64,000 bases of DNA from an uncultured Photobacterium sp. (GCF_947502415.1 NZ_CANMZV010000003.1:62001-126000), one strand, 5' to 3'; positions 18,024-28,198 are shown, counted from the stretch's first letter. Numbers and translations: made by a program. The notes: generated from the sequence alone by a model not told the origin.

Positions 18024-19370
18024 TTATAAGAACGGTCCCCATGACGGAGCTCGCACTCGCCCGTTCGTCGCAGGTAATCGAGCTTTAAAGCGCCCGTCAA
18101 TCGACACTAACGATAGCTCATTAAACTTATTATTCACTGAGCTATAAATCACCATACCACCGTTCGGGGCAATACTCGGTGACTCATCCAAAAATGTCTT
18201 CGTTAAAATTTGAAGCGCTCCAGTTTTCAGATCTTGCTTAGCGATGTTATACCCAGATTCTGAACGGTGTACCATCACTAAGAACCGCCCGTCCGGCGTC
18301 AATTGACCACCCAAGTTCTGACTCCCTTGCCACGTCAGGCGCTCCGACGATCCGTCTGCTAAATTTACTCGATATATCTGGGGTTTACCACCTCTGTCTG
18401 AGGTAAAGATCATAGACTGACCGTTAGGATCCCAAAATGCCTCGGTATTGTTAGCTCTACCCCGGGTGATCTGCTTCATTTTTTTGGTTTCCAGATCCAG
18501 TACATAGATCTGCAAGCTGCCACTTTTCGACAGCACCATAGCAAGTTTTTTTCCGTCCGGAGAAAAGCGTGGCGAACCGTTATGACGCGGGAACGAAGCC
18601 ACCATGTCTCGAGTACCTTTGTAGATATCCATAATGAATATCTGCGCTTGTTTGTTCTCGAAACTCACATAGGCAAGCTTACTACCATCTGGCGACCAAG
18701 AAGGTGACATCAGCGGCTGTTGTGACTTCAGTACCAGGCGCTCGTTGTAACCATCATAGTCAGCTACGCGTAACTGGTAAGGGTAGCGGGATTTATCATC
18801 AATAACCACATAGGCAATACGGGTCAGGAAAGCGCCTTTCTCACCGGTCAGTTTCTCATACACAACATCGGAAATACGGTGTGCATACTGACGCAAGCGA
18901 CTCTGTTTTACCGTCGCACGGTTATTAACCAGCAAATGGTCTTTAGTCAGTACCAACTTACCGCCTTCCAGCCCGCGGCTTTCACCGCTGGTCAGCTGGC
19001 CACGTACGACATCCACCAACTGATAATTAATTACGTAGTTACCATCGGCATTCAGGCTAACCTTGCCGGTCACTAGGGCGTCTACCCCTAACGATGTCCA
19101 GGCGTTATAGTCAACCTGCTCTTCACTGTATGGGGTTTGTGGCATCTTACTTGTCGCTACCGGGCTGAATTTACCGCTTCGACGCAAGTCAGAAGCAATA
19201 ACGGCCGCTAAATCAGTCGGCATTCGCCCCTCACCGTCCCACTGGAAGGGCACCACACCTATCGGACGCGCTGAATCGATCCCTTCGGTGATCACTAGTT
19301 CCAACTCAGCTTGCGCAACCTGGCTGAAACTCAAAAGAGCAAGACACAAGCCCATTAGCCAACGTTTCAT
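18024..19370 (-). CDS. tolB: Tol-Pal system periplasmic protein TolB
   Basis: A periplasmic beta-propeller that couples Pal to TolA. The 448 residues start with a signal peptide ending VAQA, followed by an N-terminal domain (~22-165). A six-bladed WD40-like propeller (~200-440) shows repeated [12 protein letters not shown] and [19 protein letters not shown] blades. The first residues of the mature protein ([11 protein letters not shown]) form the TolA-binding box in E. coli. It is 24 bases after tolA. Confidence 0.97.
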   Translation of the reverse strand: MKRWLMGLCLALLSFSQVAQAELELVITEGIDSARPIGVVPFQWDGEGRMPTDLAAVIASDLRRSGKFSPVATSKMPQTPYSEEQVDYNAWTSLGVDALVTGKVSLNADGNYVINYQLVDVVRGQLTSGESRGLEGGKLVLTKDHLLVNNRATVKQSRLRQYAHRISDVVYEKLTGEKGAFLTRIAYVVIDDKSRYPYQLRVADYDGYNERLVLKSQQPLMSPSWSPDGSKLAYVSFENKQAQIFIMDIYKGTRDMVASFPRHNGSPRFSPDGKKLAMVLSKSGSLQIYVLDLETKKMKQITRGRANNTEAFWDPNGQSMIFTSDRGGKPQIYRVNLADGSSERLTWQGSQNLGGQLTPDGRFLVMVHRSESGYNIAKQDLKTGALQILTKTFLDESPSIAPNGGMVIYSSVNNKFNELSLVSIDGRFKARLPATNGRVRAPSWGPFL

Positions 19371-19394
19371 AACAACTCCTTCATCATTGTGGGC

Positions 19395-20477
19395 TTACAA
19401 TTTTACAAGCATAGAAATACTGCGAACTTCTTCAATAACAGCCGGGTCTTCCGGCATCGGGAACTGACTAATTTTTACTACTGCAGCTTTAGCAGCACGG
19501 CATACGTTCTGGTCTCCACCTGCACTAGATACATCTAACACCAACCCATTGGAAGAAAGACGCATACTCAAATTGCATTCTTTACCAATAAAATTTTCAT
19601 TTTTTAACAGGTTCTGTTGGATCATCTGAGTATAGATGGCACCGTAGCGCTGTTTTTCACTTGCAATAAACTGCCCCCGGGCACCACCGCGTTGCTCTGT
19701 TTCTGCCTCAAGGCCGGCAAACATATCATTCAAAGCAGCTTCCTGCTGACGTTGTTGCTCACGCGCCTCAGCAGCTTTTCGCTCTGCTTCTTTACGCGCA
19801 GCTTCTGCTTTGCGTCTTTCTTCCTCTGCTTTTTTCTTTGCTGCCAGTTCTGCCTTGCGCTTCTCTTCAGCTTTGCGGGCTTCTTCTTCCGCTTTACGCT
19901 TAGCAGCTTCGGCTTTACGTTTTGCTTCCTCAGCTTCGCGCTGCTTAGCCAGCTGTCTCTGACGCTCCTGCTCAGCTTTACGAGCAGCTTCTTGCTTAGC
20001 TTTACGATCAGCTTCGGCCTTCGCCGCCTTTTCACGGGCCACACGCGCAGCTTCATCTGCTCGGCGTTTCTCTTCTACCGCTTTGCGTTTAGCCACCGCC
20101 GCTTTCTCACGCTCAGCCGCCACACGCTTACGCTCCTGTTCTGCCGCACGGGCTTCCTTTTCAGCTTTAAGCTTATCAGCCTTCAGCTGGCGCAGCCTTC
20201 TCTCTTCAGCCTGACGCTGTTGTTCCAGAGCTTCGGCTTGCCGCTCAAGACGCTTCAAACGATCAAGCTCTGCTTGCCTAGCAGCATCTCTTTGCTGTCG
20301 AATCCGTTTTGCCTGCTGATTTACTAACGCCGGGTCAACTACCACAGCCTTAATAGTACCGCCCTGAGACTGGGGCTTATTCATGGAAAAATCCGTTCCC
20401 CACAACAACGCTGCTATCAATAAACCATGCAAAATCAACGATACGATGACGGCAGCACTATAGTTGTTTTTATTCAT
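19395..20477 (-). CDS. tolA: Tol-Pal system protein TolA
   Basis: Spans the periplasm between the inner-membrane TolQR motor and TolB/Pal. The 360 residues comprise one N-terminal membrane helix (~10-28), a very long Ala/Lys/Glu/Arg-rich alpha-helix (~45-245) and a C-terminal globular domain (~260-360). That domain has a paired-cysteine region (GKECNLSMRL and GGDQNVCRAA). The low-complexity helix generates a long open frame on the opposite strand that is not a gene. It is 13 bases after tolR. Confidence 0.96.
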   Translation of the reverse strand: MNKNNYSAAVIVSLILHGLLIAALLWGTDFSMNKPQSQGGTIKAVVVDPALVNQQAKRIRQQRDAARQAELDRLKRLERQAEALEQQRQAEERRLRQLKADKLKAEKEARAAEQERKRVAAEREKAAVAKRKAVEEKRRADEAARVAREKAAKAEADRKAKQEAARKAEQERQRQLAKQREAEEAKRKAEAAKRKAEEEARKAEEKRKAELAAKKKAEEERRKAEAARKEAERKAAEAREQQRQQEAALNDMFAGLEAETEQRGGARGQFIASEKQRYGAIYTQMIQQNLLKNENFIGKECNLSMRLSSNGLVLDVSSAGGDQNVCRAAKAAVVKISQFPMPEDPAVIEEVRSISMLVKL

Positions 20478-20490
20478 CCTGCTCGCCTGC

Positions 20491-20937
20491 CTACTTCTCC
20501 AATGGTTCTGTCATCAGTCCGACAGAGCCGACGCCGGCCTGATTCAAGGCATCCAACGTTTCAATAATGTAAGCATACGGCGCACGACTATCGCCACCGA
20601 CCAGCACGGCTGACTTCGGGTTAATTTGAAGCTCAGCCCTGACACGCGTCAGCAAGTCATTCATGCGCAACCCGCGGATCATATCGCCGTTATCAACACT
20701 CAGCCCCAGGTTTCCGTCCTGATCCACTTCAACAATGATTGGCGCGCTGCTGTTATCCTCACCCACCAGCTCCGCTGCGGGCTTGGCGGTTTGCGTCGAC
20801 GGTAGCTCGACATCCACCCCTTGGGTAACAAAAGGTGCCGTTACCATAAAGATGATCAACAGCACCAACATGACATCAATATAAGGGACGACGTTTATTT
20901 CCGCCGTCATTTTTCGCTTTTTCGGTTGATAAGCCAT
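20491..20937 (-). CDS. tolR: Tol-Pal system protein TolR
   Basis: An ExbD/TolR-family subunit of the proton-driven Tol motor. It has 148 residues with one membrane helix (~17-37) holding the proton-path Asp in PYIDVMLVLLIIFMV, followed by a periplasmic domain ending VGLMTEPLEK. It starts 3 bases after tolQ, so translation is probably coupled. Confidence 0.97.
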   Translation of the reverse strand: MAYQPKKRKMTAEINVVPYIDVMLVLLIIFMVTAPFVTQGVDVELPSTQTAKPAAELVGEDNSSAPIIVEVDQDGNLGLSVDNGDMIRGLRMNDLLTRVRAELQINPKSAVLVGGDSRAPYAYIIETLDALNQAGVGSVGLMTEPLEK

Positions 20938-20940
20938 GGC

Positions 20941-21630
20941 TTACTGCTCCTGCGAAGCGGCAAAAGCCTGGCGGTGAAGAATGCTTGAGAACTCTTCCAT
21001 AAAGGTTGCGTAGGTGTGCTCCAGCTTCGATACCTGATTCGTCAGTTTGTTATAGAACATAACCGCAGGAATCGCCGCAAACAGCCCCATCGCTGTCGCA
21101 ACCAGAGCTTCTGCAATACCCGGCGCTACCATTGCCAGCGTTGCCTGCTTTACAGCACCCAGCGCGATAAAGGCATGCATGATACCCCATACTGTTCCGA
21201 ACAGACCGATGTACGGGCTGATTGAGCCGACAGTCGCCAGGAAAGGCAAATTCGTTTCCAGCTCATCTACTTCACGAGACAAAGCAACACGCATTGCTCG
21301 TCCTGTCCCTTCCATTACCGCTTCTGGTACCTTACCGTTGCTACGGTGTAAACGCGCAAACTCTTTAAAGCCCGCGTGGAAAATCTGCTCTGAACCTGTC
21401 AGGCTGTCTTTACGCGCCTGAACTTCCTGGAAAAGCTGTGATAAATCAATACCAGACCAAAAGCGGTCTTCAAAACGTTCAGCCTTGGACGCTGCGTTGG
21501 AAAGCACCTGAGAGCGCTTGATAATCATCGTCCAGGAGATGACAGACATACCCAGTAGAATTAGCATCACCGTCTTAACAAGCAGACTTGCCTGTAAAAA
21601 AAGATCTAAAATTGATAGTTCAGCAGTCAC
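20941..21630 (-). CDS. tolQ: Tol-Pal system protein TolQ
   Basis: A MotA/TolQ/ExbB-family proton-channel subunit. It has 229 residues and three membrane helices (~14-36, ~135-157, ~170-192), with a large cytoplasmic loop and the conserved [13 protein letters not shown] and [17 protein letters not shown] segments. It overlaps the ybgC stop by four bases. Confidence 0.97.
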   Translation of the reverse strand: MTAELSILDLFLQASLLVKTVMLILLGMSVISWTMIIKRSQVLSNAASKAERFEDRFWSGIDLSQLFQEVQARKDSLTGSEQIFHAGFKEFARLHRSNGKVPEAVMEGTGRAMRVALSREVDELETNLPFLATVGSISPYIGLFGTVWGIMHAFIALGAVKQATLAMVAPGIAEALVATAMGLFAAIPAVMFYNKLTNQVSKLEHTYATFMEEFSSILHRQAFAASQEQ

Positions 21631-22034
21631 TTAGATATCTCCGACTTAATAATTTCTGGTATCTGAATAGGCTTCATGGATTCAGGGTGAACACAGGCTA
21701 CCTGAACCATCGCTTTACACAAGGTTTGGCCGGCATTGTTAACTAAAACCTGACAAAATTCGATAGAGGCACGGCGGATATTCATCGGCCATGTCCGGAC
21801 AATAAGTTGATCGTCAAGCTTTGCTCCCTTCAAGAAATCGATCTCAATATGGCGAACAACAAAGCTAACATTCAAAGCAAAAAATGCTTGTAAACTGACA
21901 CCGTGACTACGGAAGAGTTCCGTCCTTGCCCGTTCAAAAAATTTCAAATAATTGGCGTGATAAACAATACCGCCCAGATCTGTATCTTCGTAATATATCG
22001 TGATTGGCCATTCAAAGGCATTTTCTTCGGTCAT
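21627..22034 (-). CDS. ybgC: Acyl-CoA thioesterase YbgC
   Basis: A 135-residue hot-dog-fold thioesterase that hydrolyses acyl-CoA/acyl-ACP and associates with phospholipid synthesis enzymes. The 4HBT active-site segment [19 protein letters not shown] holds the catalytic Asp. It is first in the operon ybgC-tolQ-tolR-tolA-tolB-pal-cpoB, the standard gamma-proteobacterial order, and ends overlapping tolQ by four bases. Confidence 0.96.
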   Translation of the reverse strand: MTEENAFEWPITIYYEDTDLGGIVYHANYLKFFERARTELFRSHGVSLQAFFALNVSFVVRHIEIDFLKGAKLDDQLIVRTWPMNIRRASIEFCQVLVNNAGQTLCKAMVQVACVHPESMKPIQIPEIIKSEISK

Positions 22035-22220
22035 CAGTTTCCTATGCCATCACATCATCCGGCAGTTCTGCCGATACACTTGCTATTGACCGCTTACTAT
22101 ACCTAACTTGATTCACAGAATGAAACGCCACATTTACCAAGGCTCACAAATCCTCTAATTTTTTGATCCATTTTAATTTCAGACCCGATTGAATACGCGT
22201 AATTGCTGCAAATGTATTCA

Positions 22221-22271
22221 CCGCTTCTCAGCGGATAGCAAACAGCCCAATGTAAATACACTGGGCTGTTT
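22221..22271. terminator. Double hairpin downstream of the cyd operon
   Basis: A small CCGCT/AGCGG hairpin (22221-22234) lies next to a larger AAACAGCCCA/TGGGCTGTTT stem (22240-22249 with 22262-22271). The T-run is strong only on the plus strand, although both flanking genes are on the minus strand. It probably ends cyd transcription, but less cleanly than most terminators here. Confidence 0.55.
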
Positions 22272-22300
22272 TTTATCTTTACTTAACTAACAGCCCCCCG

Positions 22301-22606
22301 TTAGGAAAGCAAACGTAACCATAAGATATAGGTCAGTATCGGCAATGCACAATACGGCGTAAAAAAGACTTGCCAGTACCAACGGTGGGGCACGAAACCC
22401 ACACCGTAAATCATTGCTGTACAGGTTGCCCATATCAGGGCTGGCGAGATTATCGGTCCGAATCCACCAATCGCCTGGGCAAAGAGCATAGGTTCCCAAA
22501 TCACCAGTCCGCCCGCGCAGAGTGCCATAATCATGGACAACAGGCGCACTAGCCCGCTATCCAACAACTGGTGAATGCGCTTTACCCAGAGATCAAGATT
22601 ACTCAC
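22301..22606 (-). CDS. ybgE: Cyd operon protein YbgE
   Basis: A small inner-membrane protein of about 101 residues with three hydrophobic segments and the family block YGVGFVPHRWYWQ (E. coli: HGVGFRPQKVLWQ). It accompanies cytochrome bd genes; its function is not established. The start chosen is GTG 22606 (MSNLDLWVK), which overlaps the cydX stop and follows GGATGAG. ATG 22615 is an alternative that adds three residues. Overlap with cydX suggests translational coupling. Confidence 0.85.
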   Translation of the reverse strand: MSNLDLWVKRIHQLLDSGLVRLLSMIMALCAGGLVIWEPMLFAQAIGGFGPIISPALIWATCTAMIYGVGFVPHRWYWQVFFTPYCALPILTYILWLRLLS

Positions 22607-22706
22607 CGTTCTCATCCATGTTTTCAGTCGTCTCAAGCCACAAAGCGTTGATAATACCGAATGAGCAGGCTAGCAGAACACCTAGGATCCAAGCGAAATA
22701 CCACAT
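22599..22706 (-). CDS. cydX: Cytochrome bd oxidase small subunit CydX
   Basis: A 35-residue single-helix membrane protein (starts MWYFAWILGVLLAC, ends TENMDENGE) that stabilises the CydAB haem site. The N-terminal WYFAWILG, the conserved Glu after the helix (LWLE) and the position 11 bases after cydB identify it firmly. A good ribosome site (GGAGACAG) precedes the ATG. Confidence 0.96.
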   Translation of the reverse strand: MWYFAWILGVLLACSFGIINALWLETTENMDENGE

Positions 22707-22717
22707 AGTCTGTCTCC

Positions 22718-23854
22718 TTAGTACAGTGAATTCTTGTTGTCTTCGATAAACTTGCTATCAAGACGACCAAACATTTTGTAGTAACACCAAGAGGTGTAGG
22801 TCAGGATGATTGGAACCATCACAAACGCCACACCAGTCATAATGTTCAGCGTCAACTCAGAAGAGGTCGCATCCCACATCGTCAAGCTGTGGCTTGGCTC
22901 CAGGCTTGAAGGCATTACGAACGGGAACAGAGCAAAGCCTGCTGTCAGAATCACACCAGCCATAGTCAGGCTTGATGTAATAAACGCCAGCGCACCGCGG
23001 TTAGCGCGAGAAGCAGCCACGGTCAGTAGCGGCATTACTACAGCCAGGATTGGAGCCGTCCACAGCATTGGATAAGCATCAAAATTCGCAAATAGCGCAC
23101 CAGACTGACGCATAACTTCTTTCGTCAACGGGTTAGATGGTGCATTGGTTATGATTTCAGAAGTAATCACATAACCTTCAATGCTCTGAGCCCAGAAACC
23201 GGCAATGGCAAAACAAACCGCTGTACCGATTGACGTAATGACGGCAACATTACGTGCACGCTCACGAATCGCATCTGTTGTTTTCATCTGCAGGTAAGCT
23301 GCACCCTGAGTCGTGATCATCAGAAGGCTGACGATACCGCACAGTAGCGCAAATGGATTAAGCAGACCGAAGAATGAGCCTTTATAAGTCGGGATCAGCA
23401 GTTCGCTTAACTCAAACGGAACACCCTGTAGCAAATTGCCAAATGCCACACCAAAAATCACTGGTGGTACAAAGCTACCGATAAAGATCGCCTTGTCCCA
23501 TGCATTACGCCACTGTGTGTTCTCAAGTTTTGAACGGTAATCGAAACCAAGAGGGCGTAGCCAAAGCGCAGCCAGAGTCACAATCATCGCCAGGTAAAAA
23601 CCAGAAAATGCAGTTGCATAAACCAGCGGCCATGCAGCAAACAGTGCGCCACCGGCAGTGATTAACCACACCTGGTTTCCGTCCCAGTGCGGGGCAATTG
23701 AGTTAATCATTATACGGCGCTCAGTGTCTGTCTTACCGATGATGTTAGACAGCACACCGACACCCATATCAAAACCATCTGTGATTGCGAAGCCGATGCA
23801 AAGCACACCGATCAGCAGCCACCAGATAAATCGCAATACTTCATATTCAAACAT
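22718..23854 (-). CDS. cydB: Cytochrome bd ubiquinol oxidase subunit II
   Basis: The 378-residue partner of CydA. It has about eight to nine membrane helices and no haem ligands of its own, and opens with the usual MFEYEVLRFIWWLLIGVL. Characteristic segments include DGFDMGVG (~27-34) and GNQVWLITAGGALFAAWP (~58-75). The enzyme is the high-affinity quinol oxidase used at low oxygen. It is 16 bases after cydA. Confidence 0.97.
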   Translation of the reverse strand: MFEYEVLRFIWWLLIGVLCIGFAITDGFDMGVGVLSNIIGKTDTERRIMINSIAPHWDGNQVWLITAGGALFAAWPLVYATAFSGFYLAMIVTLAALWLRPLGFDYRSKLENTQWRNAWDKAIFIGSFVPPVIFGVAFGNLLQGVPFELSELLIPTYKGSFFGLLNPFALLCGIVSLLMITTQGAAYLQMKTTDAIRERARNVAVITSIGTAVCFAIAGFWAQSIEGYVITSEIITNAPSNPLTKEVMRQSGALFANFDAYPMLWTAPILAVVMPLLTVAASRANRGALAFITSSLTMAGVILTAGFALFPFVMPSSLEPSHSLTMWDATSSELTLNIMTGVAFVMVPIILTYTSWCYYKMFGRLDSKFIEDNKNSLY

Positions 23855-23870
23855 TGCTTATTCTCCCTGA

Positions 23871-25457
23871 TTACGCTTCAACCTGACGCGAAACCACATT
23901 TTGTGGTGCATCGGTAGTTTCAAAGTGGTAGCGGCCTGTTTTCAGGCTGCTAGGACCTAGACGAGCAAACTTGATCATCAGGTACATTTCGGCAATCAGG
24001 AACACAGTGTACAGTGCCAGAATAGCCAGCATTGACGTGATGATGTCCGATGCAGCAAGGTTAGACGCCGCCATTGATACAGGTAGGATTTCACCCACAG
24101 CCCATGGCTGACGACCATACTCAGCAACGAACCAACCCGCTTCGATAGCAATCCAAGGCAGAGGAATACCCAATAGCGCTGCTTTCAGAATCCACTGGTT
24201 ATCTGTGATCTTATGACGGCAGGTCTGGATGAATGCCGCACCGATAATACCCAGCATCAGGAATCCACAAGCCACCATGATACGGAAGCTCCAGAATAAC
24301 GGCCAAACGGTAGGGATTGAATCATCAGCAGCCTGAGCAATGTGAGCTTCAGTTGCATCAACAACGTTATCTGCATAAGGCTTGACCAGCAGCCCGTAAC
24401 CCAGGTCATGCTTCACCTTGTCAAAAGCAGCAATGTTTTCAGGTGTTTTCTCACCGGCACGAAGTTTCTCGAGTAGCCCGTATGCAACCATACCGTTACG
24501 AATTCGAACTTCATGCTCAGCTTTCAGGTCACGCAGACCCGTTACTTCAGTATCGAAAGAACGCGTTGCGATAATACCCATGACATAAGGGATCTTAATC
24601 GCATAGTCCGTTTCCATGGTTTCCTGGTTTGGCAAACCAAATACCGTAAACGCAGCAGGCGCTTCTTCGGTATGCCACTCAGCTTCAATTGCTGCCAGCT
24701 TGGTTTTCTGCACATCACCCAGCTCATAGCCAGATTCGTCACCCAAAACGATAACTGAAAGGATTGAAGCCATACCAAATGATGCTGCAATCGCGAACGA
24801 GCGACGAGCAAACGGAATATCACGCCCCTTCAGCATGTAGTAAGCACTGATACCCATGATGAACATCGCACCACAAACGTAACCAGAAGCCACTGTATGG
24901 ACAAATTTCACCTGAGCAACCGGATTAAGGACAACTTCGGCAAAACTAACCATTTCCATACGCATGGTTTCGAAGTTGAACTCTGCACCTACAGGGTTCT
25001 GCATCCAGCCGTTGGCAATCAGAATCCACAGTGCCGAGAAGTTGGAACCAAGAGCAACCAGCCAAGTCACAGCTAAGTGCTGACGCTTGGATAAGCGATC
25101 CCAGCCAAAGAAGAAAAGGCCGACAAGCGTAGATTCAAGGAAGAAAGCAATCAGGGCCTCGATAGCCAGAGGGGCACCGAAGATGTCGCCAACGTAGTGA
25201 GAGTAGTACGCCCAGTTTGTACCAAACTGGAACTCCATGGTTAGGCCTGTCGCCACACCAAGAGCAAAGTTAATAGCGAAAAGCTTACCCCAGAACTTGG
25301 TCATGTCCTTATAGATTTGCTTTCCAGTCATTACATAAACAGACTCCATGATGGCTAGCAAGAACGCCATCCCCAGAGTCAGTGGGACGAACAAAAAGTG
25401 ATACATCGCAGTTAATGCGAACTGTAACCGCGATAGTTCGACGATATCAGTGAACAT
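23871..25457 (-). CDS. cydA: Cytochrome bd ubiquinol oxidase subunit I
   Basis: The catalytic subunit, carrying haems b558, b595 and d. It has 528 residues. The axial His19 lies in [14 protein letters not shown], and the proton-path/haem glutamate region is [10 protein letters not shown] (~99-107). The quinol-binding loop (~235-340) is of the long type, with [20 protein letters not shown]. It is first in the operon cydA-cydB-cydX-ybgE. The upstream region holds two perfect FNR boxes, consistent with oxygen control. Confidence 0.97.
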   Translation of the reverse strand: MFTDIVELSRLQFALTAMYHFLFVPLTLGMAFLLAIMESVYVMTGKQIYKDMTKFWGKLFAINFALGVATGLTMEFQFGTNWAYYSHYVGDIFGAPLAIEALIAFFLESTLVGLFFFGWDRLSKRQHLAVTWLVALGSNFSALWILIANGWMQNPVGAEFNFETMRMEMVSFAEVVLNPVAQVKFVHTVASGYVCGAMFIMGISAYYMLKGRDIPFARRSFAIAASFGMASILSVIVLGDESGYELGDVQKTKLAAIEAEWHTEEAPAAFTVFGLPNQETMETDYAIKIPYVMGIIATRSFDTEVTGLRDLKAEHEVRIRNGMVAYGLLEKLRAGEKTPENIAAFDKVKHDLGYGLLVKPYADNVVDATEAHIAQAADDSIPTVWPLFWSFRIMVACGFLMLGIIGAAFIQTCRHKITDNQWILKAALLGIPLPWIAIEAGWFVAEYGRQPWAVGEILPVSMAASNLAASDIITSMLAILALYTVFLIAEMYLMIKFARLGPSSLKTGRYHFETTDAPQNVVSRQVEA

Positions 25458-25716
25458 TGAGAACTCCTTTTTTCGTCAGGCTGACTGACGACAGTACGAC
25501 ACAGTGTACCGATGGTTGGGCTTAGCAAAATGTAACTTCATAACTGCAATTTAGGTCACCTTCCTGGTTGCCATTTTTTTATAATTAATGGCTTCCTCTG
25601 AATGTTGCAATCATGTATAGATTGGTTAATTCATTGTTAAGCTACAGCTAATAAAGTCATTGCTAATATTACTGACATTCTTCTCGCTGCTCAATGGGTT
25701 TATCGCACAATTTGCT

Positions 25717-25730
25717 TTGATAAATATCAA
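25717..25730 (-). promoter_or_regulatory. FNR box upstream of cydA (proximal)
   Basis: TTGAT-AAAT-ATCAA, a perfect match to the FNR consensus TTGAT-N4-ATCAA, about 260 bases before the cydA start. Confidence 0.78.
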
Positions 25731-25766
25731 AAAAGATCGCTCAAAAATTACACACCACAGCCTTAC

Positions 25767-25780
25767 TTGATTCAGATCAA
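25767..25780 (-). promoter_or_regulatory. FNR box upstream of cydA (distal)
   Basis: TTGAT-TCAG-ATCAA, a second perfect match. Its centre is 50 bases from the centre of the first, about five helical turns, so both would lie on one face of the DNA. Confidence 0.78.
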
Positions 25781-26073
25781 GCTTTTTCCAGCTCATTAAA
25801 TTTCAACTTTGAAAAGAAAAAAACAGCACCTTTAATGACGAAGCAAAGTAATTAACACTTATTCACATCCTGTTTTTAAAACACCACAATCTATAGTTGT
25901 CTTAGTTAGAAAAAACAGGCCTTAAAAAGGAATTATTGCGCATTAACTCTACGAATAATGCTATCAATTCCATGACTAACACTTCTTTGAACTGTTCAAC
26001 TACCACCCATTCACATTAGGTAAACTAATCTTAAATTGAAATTTATATCGCTTTTTCAAACCAGTAAAATGCC

Positions 26074-26079
26074 TATAAT
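26074..26079 (+). promoter_or_regulatory. Candidate -10 element for the small-ORF transcript
   Basis: A perfect TATAAT, but no good -35 at 17 bases (CTTTTT). It would start a transcript near 26087 that covers the small ORF and ends at the terminator at 26402-26432. Confidence 0.4.
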
Positions 26080-26182
26080 CAGCCTCAGAAACAGATAAAG
26101 CCGCCCAGACAGTAAAAGTCGTCTTTTTGGCGGGTTATATGCTGTTTCCCCAACACCACGTATTATGATTGAGGAAGTAGTT

Positions 26183-26257
26183 ATGGCTCGTTTTATTGAA
26201 AAAATTATTGCTCTTTATCAACCAAGCTTCACTGAGTTGTACAAGAACAATCTTTAA
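26183..26257 (+). CDS. Candidate 24-residue small protein
   Basis: A short frame starts MARFIEKIIALYQ and ends FTELYKNNL. It is preceded by a good ribosome site (TGAGGAAG, about six bases before the ATG), a perfect TATAAT ~100 bases upstream and a leader hairpin at ~26100-26140 (CCGCC...GGCGG). A strong terminator lies 150 bases downstream. The peptide could form a short amphipathic helix (FIEKIIALY) with a basic tail. I do not recognise a family. The untranslated part after the stop includes a C-rich segment (GCCCC), so the unit could be a dual-function regulatory RNA. It is divergent from cydA and converges on ruvB. Confidence 0.5.
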   Translation: MARFIEKIIALYQPSFTELYKNNL

Positions 26258-26401
26258 ACAATGGTCAAAAATGCCCCACTAATCGCCGGGATATAATGAT
26301 TTGAGCTTGGTTCAAGTCTTAATCAACTATGCCAATGTCAATGTTATGTGAACGGAACAGGAAGAGTTAAACTGATTAGTGTGCTCTGGGAATAGCAAAA
26401 A

Positions 26402-26432
26402 CAAAAAAACGAGGCTCATTGCCTCGTTTTTT
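26402..26432. terminator. Bidirectional terminator after ruvB and the small-ORF unit
   Basis: The stem AAAACGAGGC/GCCTCGTTTT (26406-26415 with 26421-26430) has T-runs on both strands. Confidence 0.92.
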
Positions 26433-26449
26433 GTTACTTTCTTTTTGTA

Positions 26450-27463
26450 TTACGATTCTGGTAAATCCAAGCCAAAATGCAAATATGCGCGATGAGTCGC
26501 AATTCGGCCTCTCGGTGTGCGTTGCAAAAAACCCTGCTGAATCAAGTAAGGCTCAAGCACATCTTCAATAGTATCTTTCTCTTCACCAATTGCCGCGGCA
26601 AGGTTATCCAACCCGACCGGCCCGCCCATAAACTTCTCGATAATCGCCATCAGCAGCTTACGGTCCATATAATCAAAGCCGCTACTATCTACATCCAGCA
26701 TATCCAAAGCTTTAGCAGCAACATCCGGGCAGATATGGCCATTACCTTTAACTTCCGCATAATCCCGAACTCGACGAAGCAGTCGGTTAGCAATTCGCGG
26801 TGTACCACGAGCACGCATAGCTACTTCCATTGCCCCCGCCTCTTCCATCGACAATCCCAGACAGTTAGAACTGCGCCTAACGATATCCTTCAGATCATCA
26901 ACTTTGTAATACTCCAGACGCTGGGTAATACCAAAACGGTCACGCAATGGTGAAGTCAGGGAACCGGCTCGAGTGGTTGCACCGATCAGAGTAAACGGTG
27001 GCAAATCAATCTTAATTGAGCGAGCTGCAGGCCCTTCACCGATCATAATATCCAGCTGATAGTCTTCCATTGCCGGATACAGGACTTCTTCCACCTGCGG
27101 ACTTAGACGGTGGATTTCATCAATGAACAGAACGTCGTTCTCTTCCAAATTAGTCAGCAATGCTGCCAAATCTCCCGCCTTTTCCAGTACGGGGCCAGAG
27201 GTGGTACGAATACTTACCCCCATTTCATTGGCAACAATATTAGCTAAGGTTGTTTTACCCAAGCCTGGAGGGCCGAAAATCAGCAAGTGATCCAAGGCCT
27301 CATCTCGAAGCTTAGCTGCCTTGATAAAGATTTCCATCTGGTCACGGACGTGATCCTGACCTTGGTAATCTTCCAGCAACTTAGGACGGATCGCGCGATC
27401 AATGATGTCCTCTTCGCGGCTTGTCGGAAAATCACTGGCTACCAGTCGATCGGCTTCAATCAT
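26450..27463 (-). CDS. ruvB: Holliday junction branch migration helicase RuvB
   Basis: An AAA+ hexamer that drives branch migration with RuvA. It has 337 residues: Walker [13 protein letters not shown] (~63-74), Walker [10 protein letters not shown] (~111-119), sensor 1 GATTRAG (~158-164), and a C-terminal winged helix (RTPRGRIAT). It is 13 bases after ruvA. The frames on the other strand are shadows. Confidence 0.98.
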   Translation of the reverse strand: MIEADRLVASDFPTSREEDIIDRAIRPKLLEDYQGQDHVRDQMEIFIKAAKLRDEALDHLLIFGPPGLGKTTLANIVANEMGVSIRTTSGPVLEKAGDLAALLTNLEENDVLFIDEIHRLSPQVEEVLYPAMEDYQLDIMIGEGPAARSIKIDLPPFTLIGATTRAGSLTSPLRDRFGITQRLEYYKVDDLKDIVRRSSNCLGLSMEEAGAMEVAMRARGTPRIANRLLRRVRDYAEVKGNGHICPDVAAKALDMLDVDSSGFDYMDRKLLMAIIEKFMGGPVGLDNLAAAIGEEKDTIEDVLEPYLIQQGFLQRTPRGRIATHRAYLHFGLDLPES

Positions 27464-27476
27464 GGGTCTCTACACC

Positions 27477-28097
27477 TTAAACCATGGAACGGAGGGCATC
27501 ACGAATAATCGCTTCACTGGTCATTTCCGGCTGAGCAACCTGAGAAACGACTTTTGAAGCCTGCTGCGGTTTATAGCCAAGCGCAATCAAGGCACTGACA
27601 GCTTCATCTTCTGCTCGGGCTGCGCTTTGTTCTTCAACAAGAGCATTGGAAGCAGCCGAATCCTGAGCCGGAGTAAACAGATCTCCTTCACCCCAGCCTT
27701 TCAGGCGATCTTTCATTTCAACAACTAATCGCTCTGCCGTTTTCTTACCCACACCCGGGATCTTCACCAAGGTAGTGATATCTTCATTTTCGACACTCAG
27801 GACAAACTGACTTGCCGTCATCGCAGACAAAATCGCCAGTCCAAGTTTAGGACCAACACCATTGGCTTTTATTACTTCACGAAACAGTTCTCGTTCACTT
27901 TTTTTGTTGAATCCGTACAGCAACTGAGCGTCTTCACGAACAATAAAATGCGTAGAGATAATCGCTTCCTGTCCGACTTCCGGCAGTTCATAAAAACAAC
28001 TCATCGGCATTTGAACTTCATAGCCAATGCCACCTGCCTCAATCAATACTTCAGGCGGTTGTTTTTCCAAAATGGTTCCACGTAGTCGGCCAATCAC
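27477..28097 (-). CDS. ruvA: Holliday junction DNA-binding protein RuvA
   Basis: A tetrameric protein that clamps the four-way junction and loads RuvB. Its 206 residues show an OB-fold domain (~1-63), two helix-hairpin-helix motifs ([12 protein letters not shown] ~78-89, [13 protein letters not shown] ~113-125) and a C-terminal UBA-like RuvB-binding domain (~155-206). It usually follows ruvC directly in Vibrionaceae. Here a broken chemoreceptor gene separates the two. Confidence 0.98.
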   Translation of the reverse strand: MIGRLRGTILEKQPPEVLIEAGGIGYEVQMPMSCFYELPEVGQEAIISTHFIVREDAQLLYGFNKKSERELFREVIKANGVGPKLGLAILSAMTASQFVLSVENEDITTLVKIPGVGKKTAERLVVEMKDRLKGWGEGDLFTPAQDSAASNALVEEQSAARAEDEAVSALIALGYKPQQASKVVSQVAQPEMTSEAIIRDALRSMV

Positions 28098-28141
28098 AGC
28101 AACATCTCTTCATTGATTCACAAAATGGGCTTTAGGATAGT

Positions 28142-28172
28142 AAAGAGCTGGATATATATCCAGCTCTTTTTT
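28142..28172. terminator. Palindromic hairpin between the chemoreceptor pseudogene and ruvA
   Basis: The palindrome AAAGAGCTGGATAT/ATATCCAGCTCTTT (28142-28169) has a T-run stronger on the plus strand. It lies 30 bases after the pseudogene's original stop and 45 before ruvA. Confidence 0.6.
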
Positions 28173-28198
28173 ATTAAATATCGACGGGGATAAGGGCG

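Larger units (their letters stand above)
25458..26073. other. cydA upstream regulatory region
   Basis: About 615 AT-rich bases with no gene. It contains two FNR boxes, annotated separately. The long distance from box to start codon (roughly 260-320 bases) implies a long 5' leader or several promoters, as known for E. coli cydA. Confidence 0.7.

Noticed and set aside
19617..20327. 236-codon frame opposite tolA
   Set aside because: It is the antisense of the Ala/Lys/Glu-rich TolA helix, giving a Leu/Phe/Ser-rich artefact; tolA is certain.
26477..26953. 158-codon frame opposite ruvB
   Set aside because: Shadow of ruvB with no recognisable protein features.
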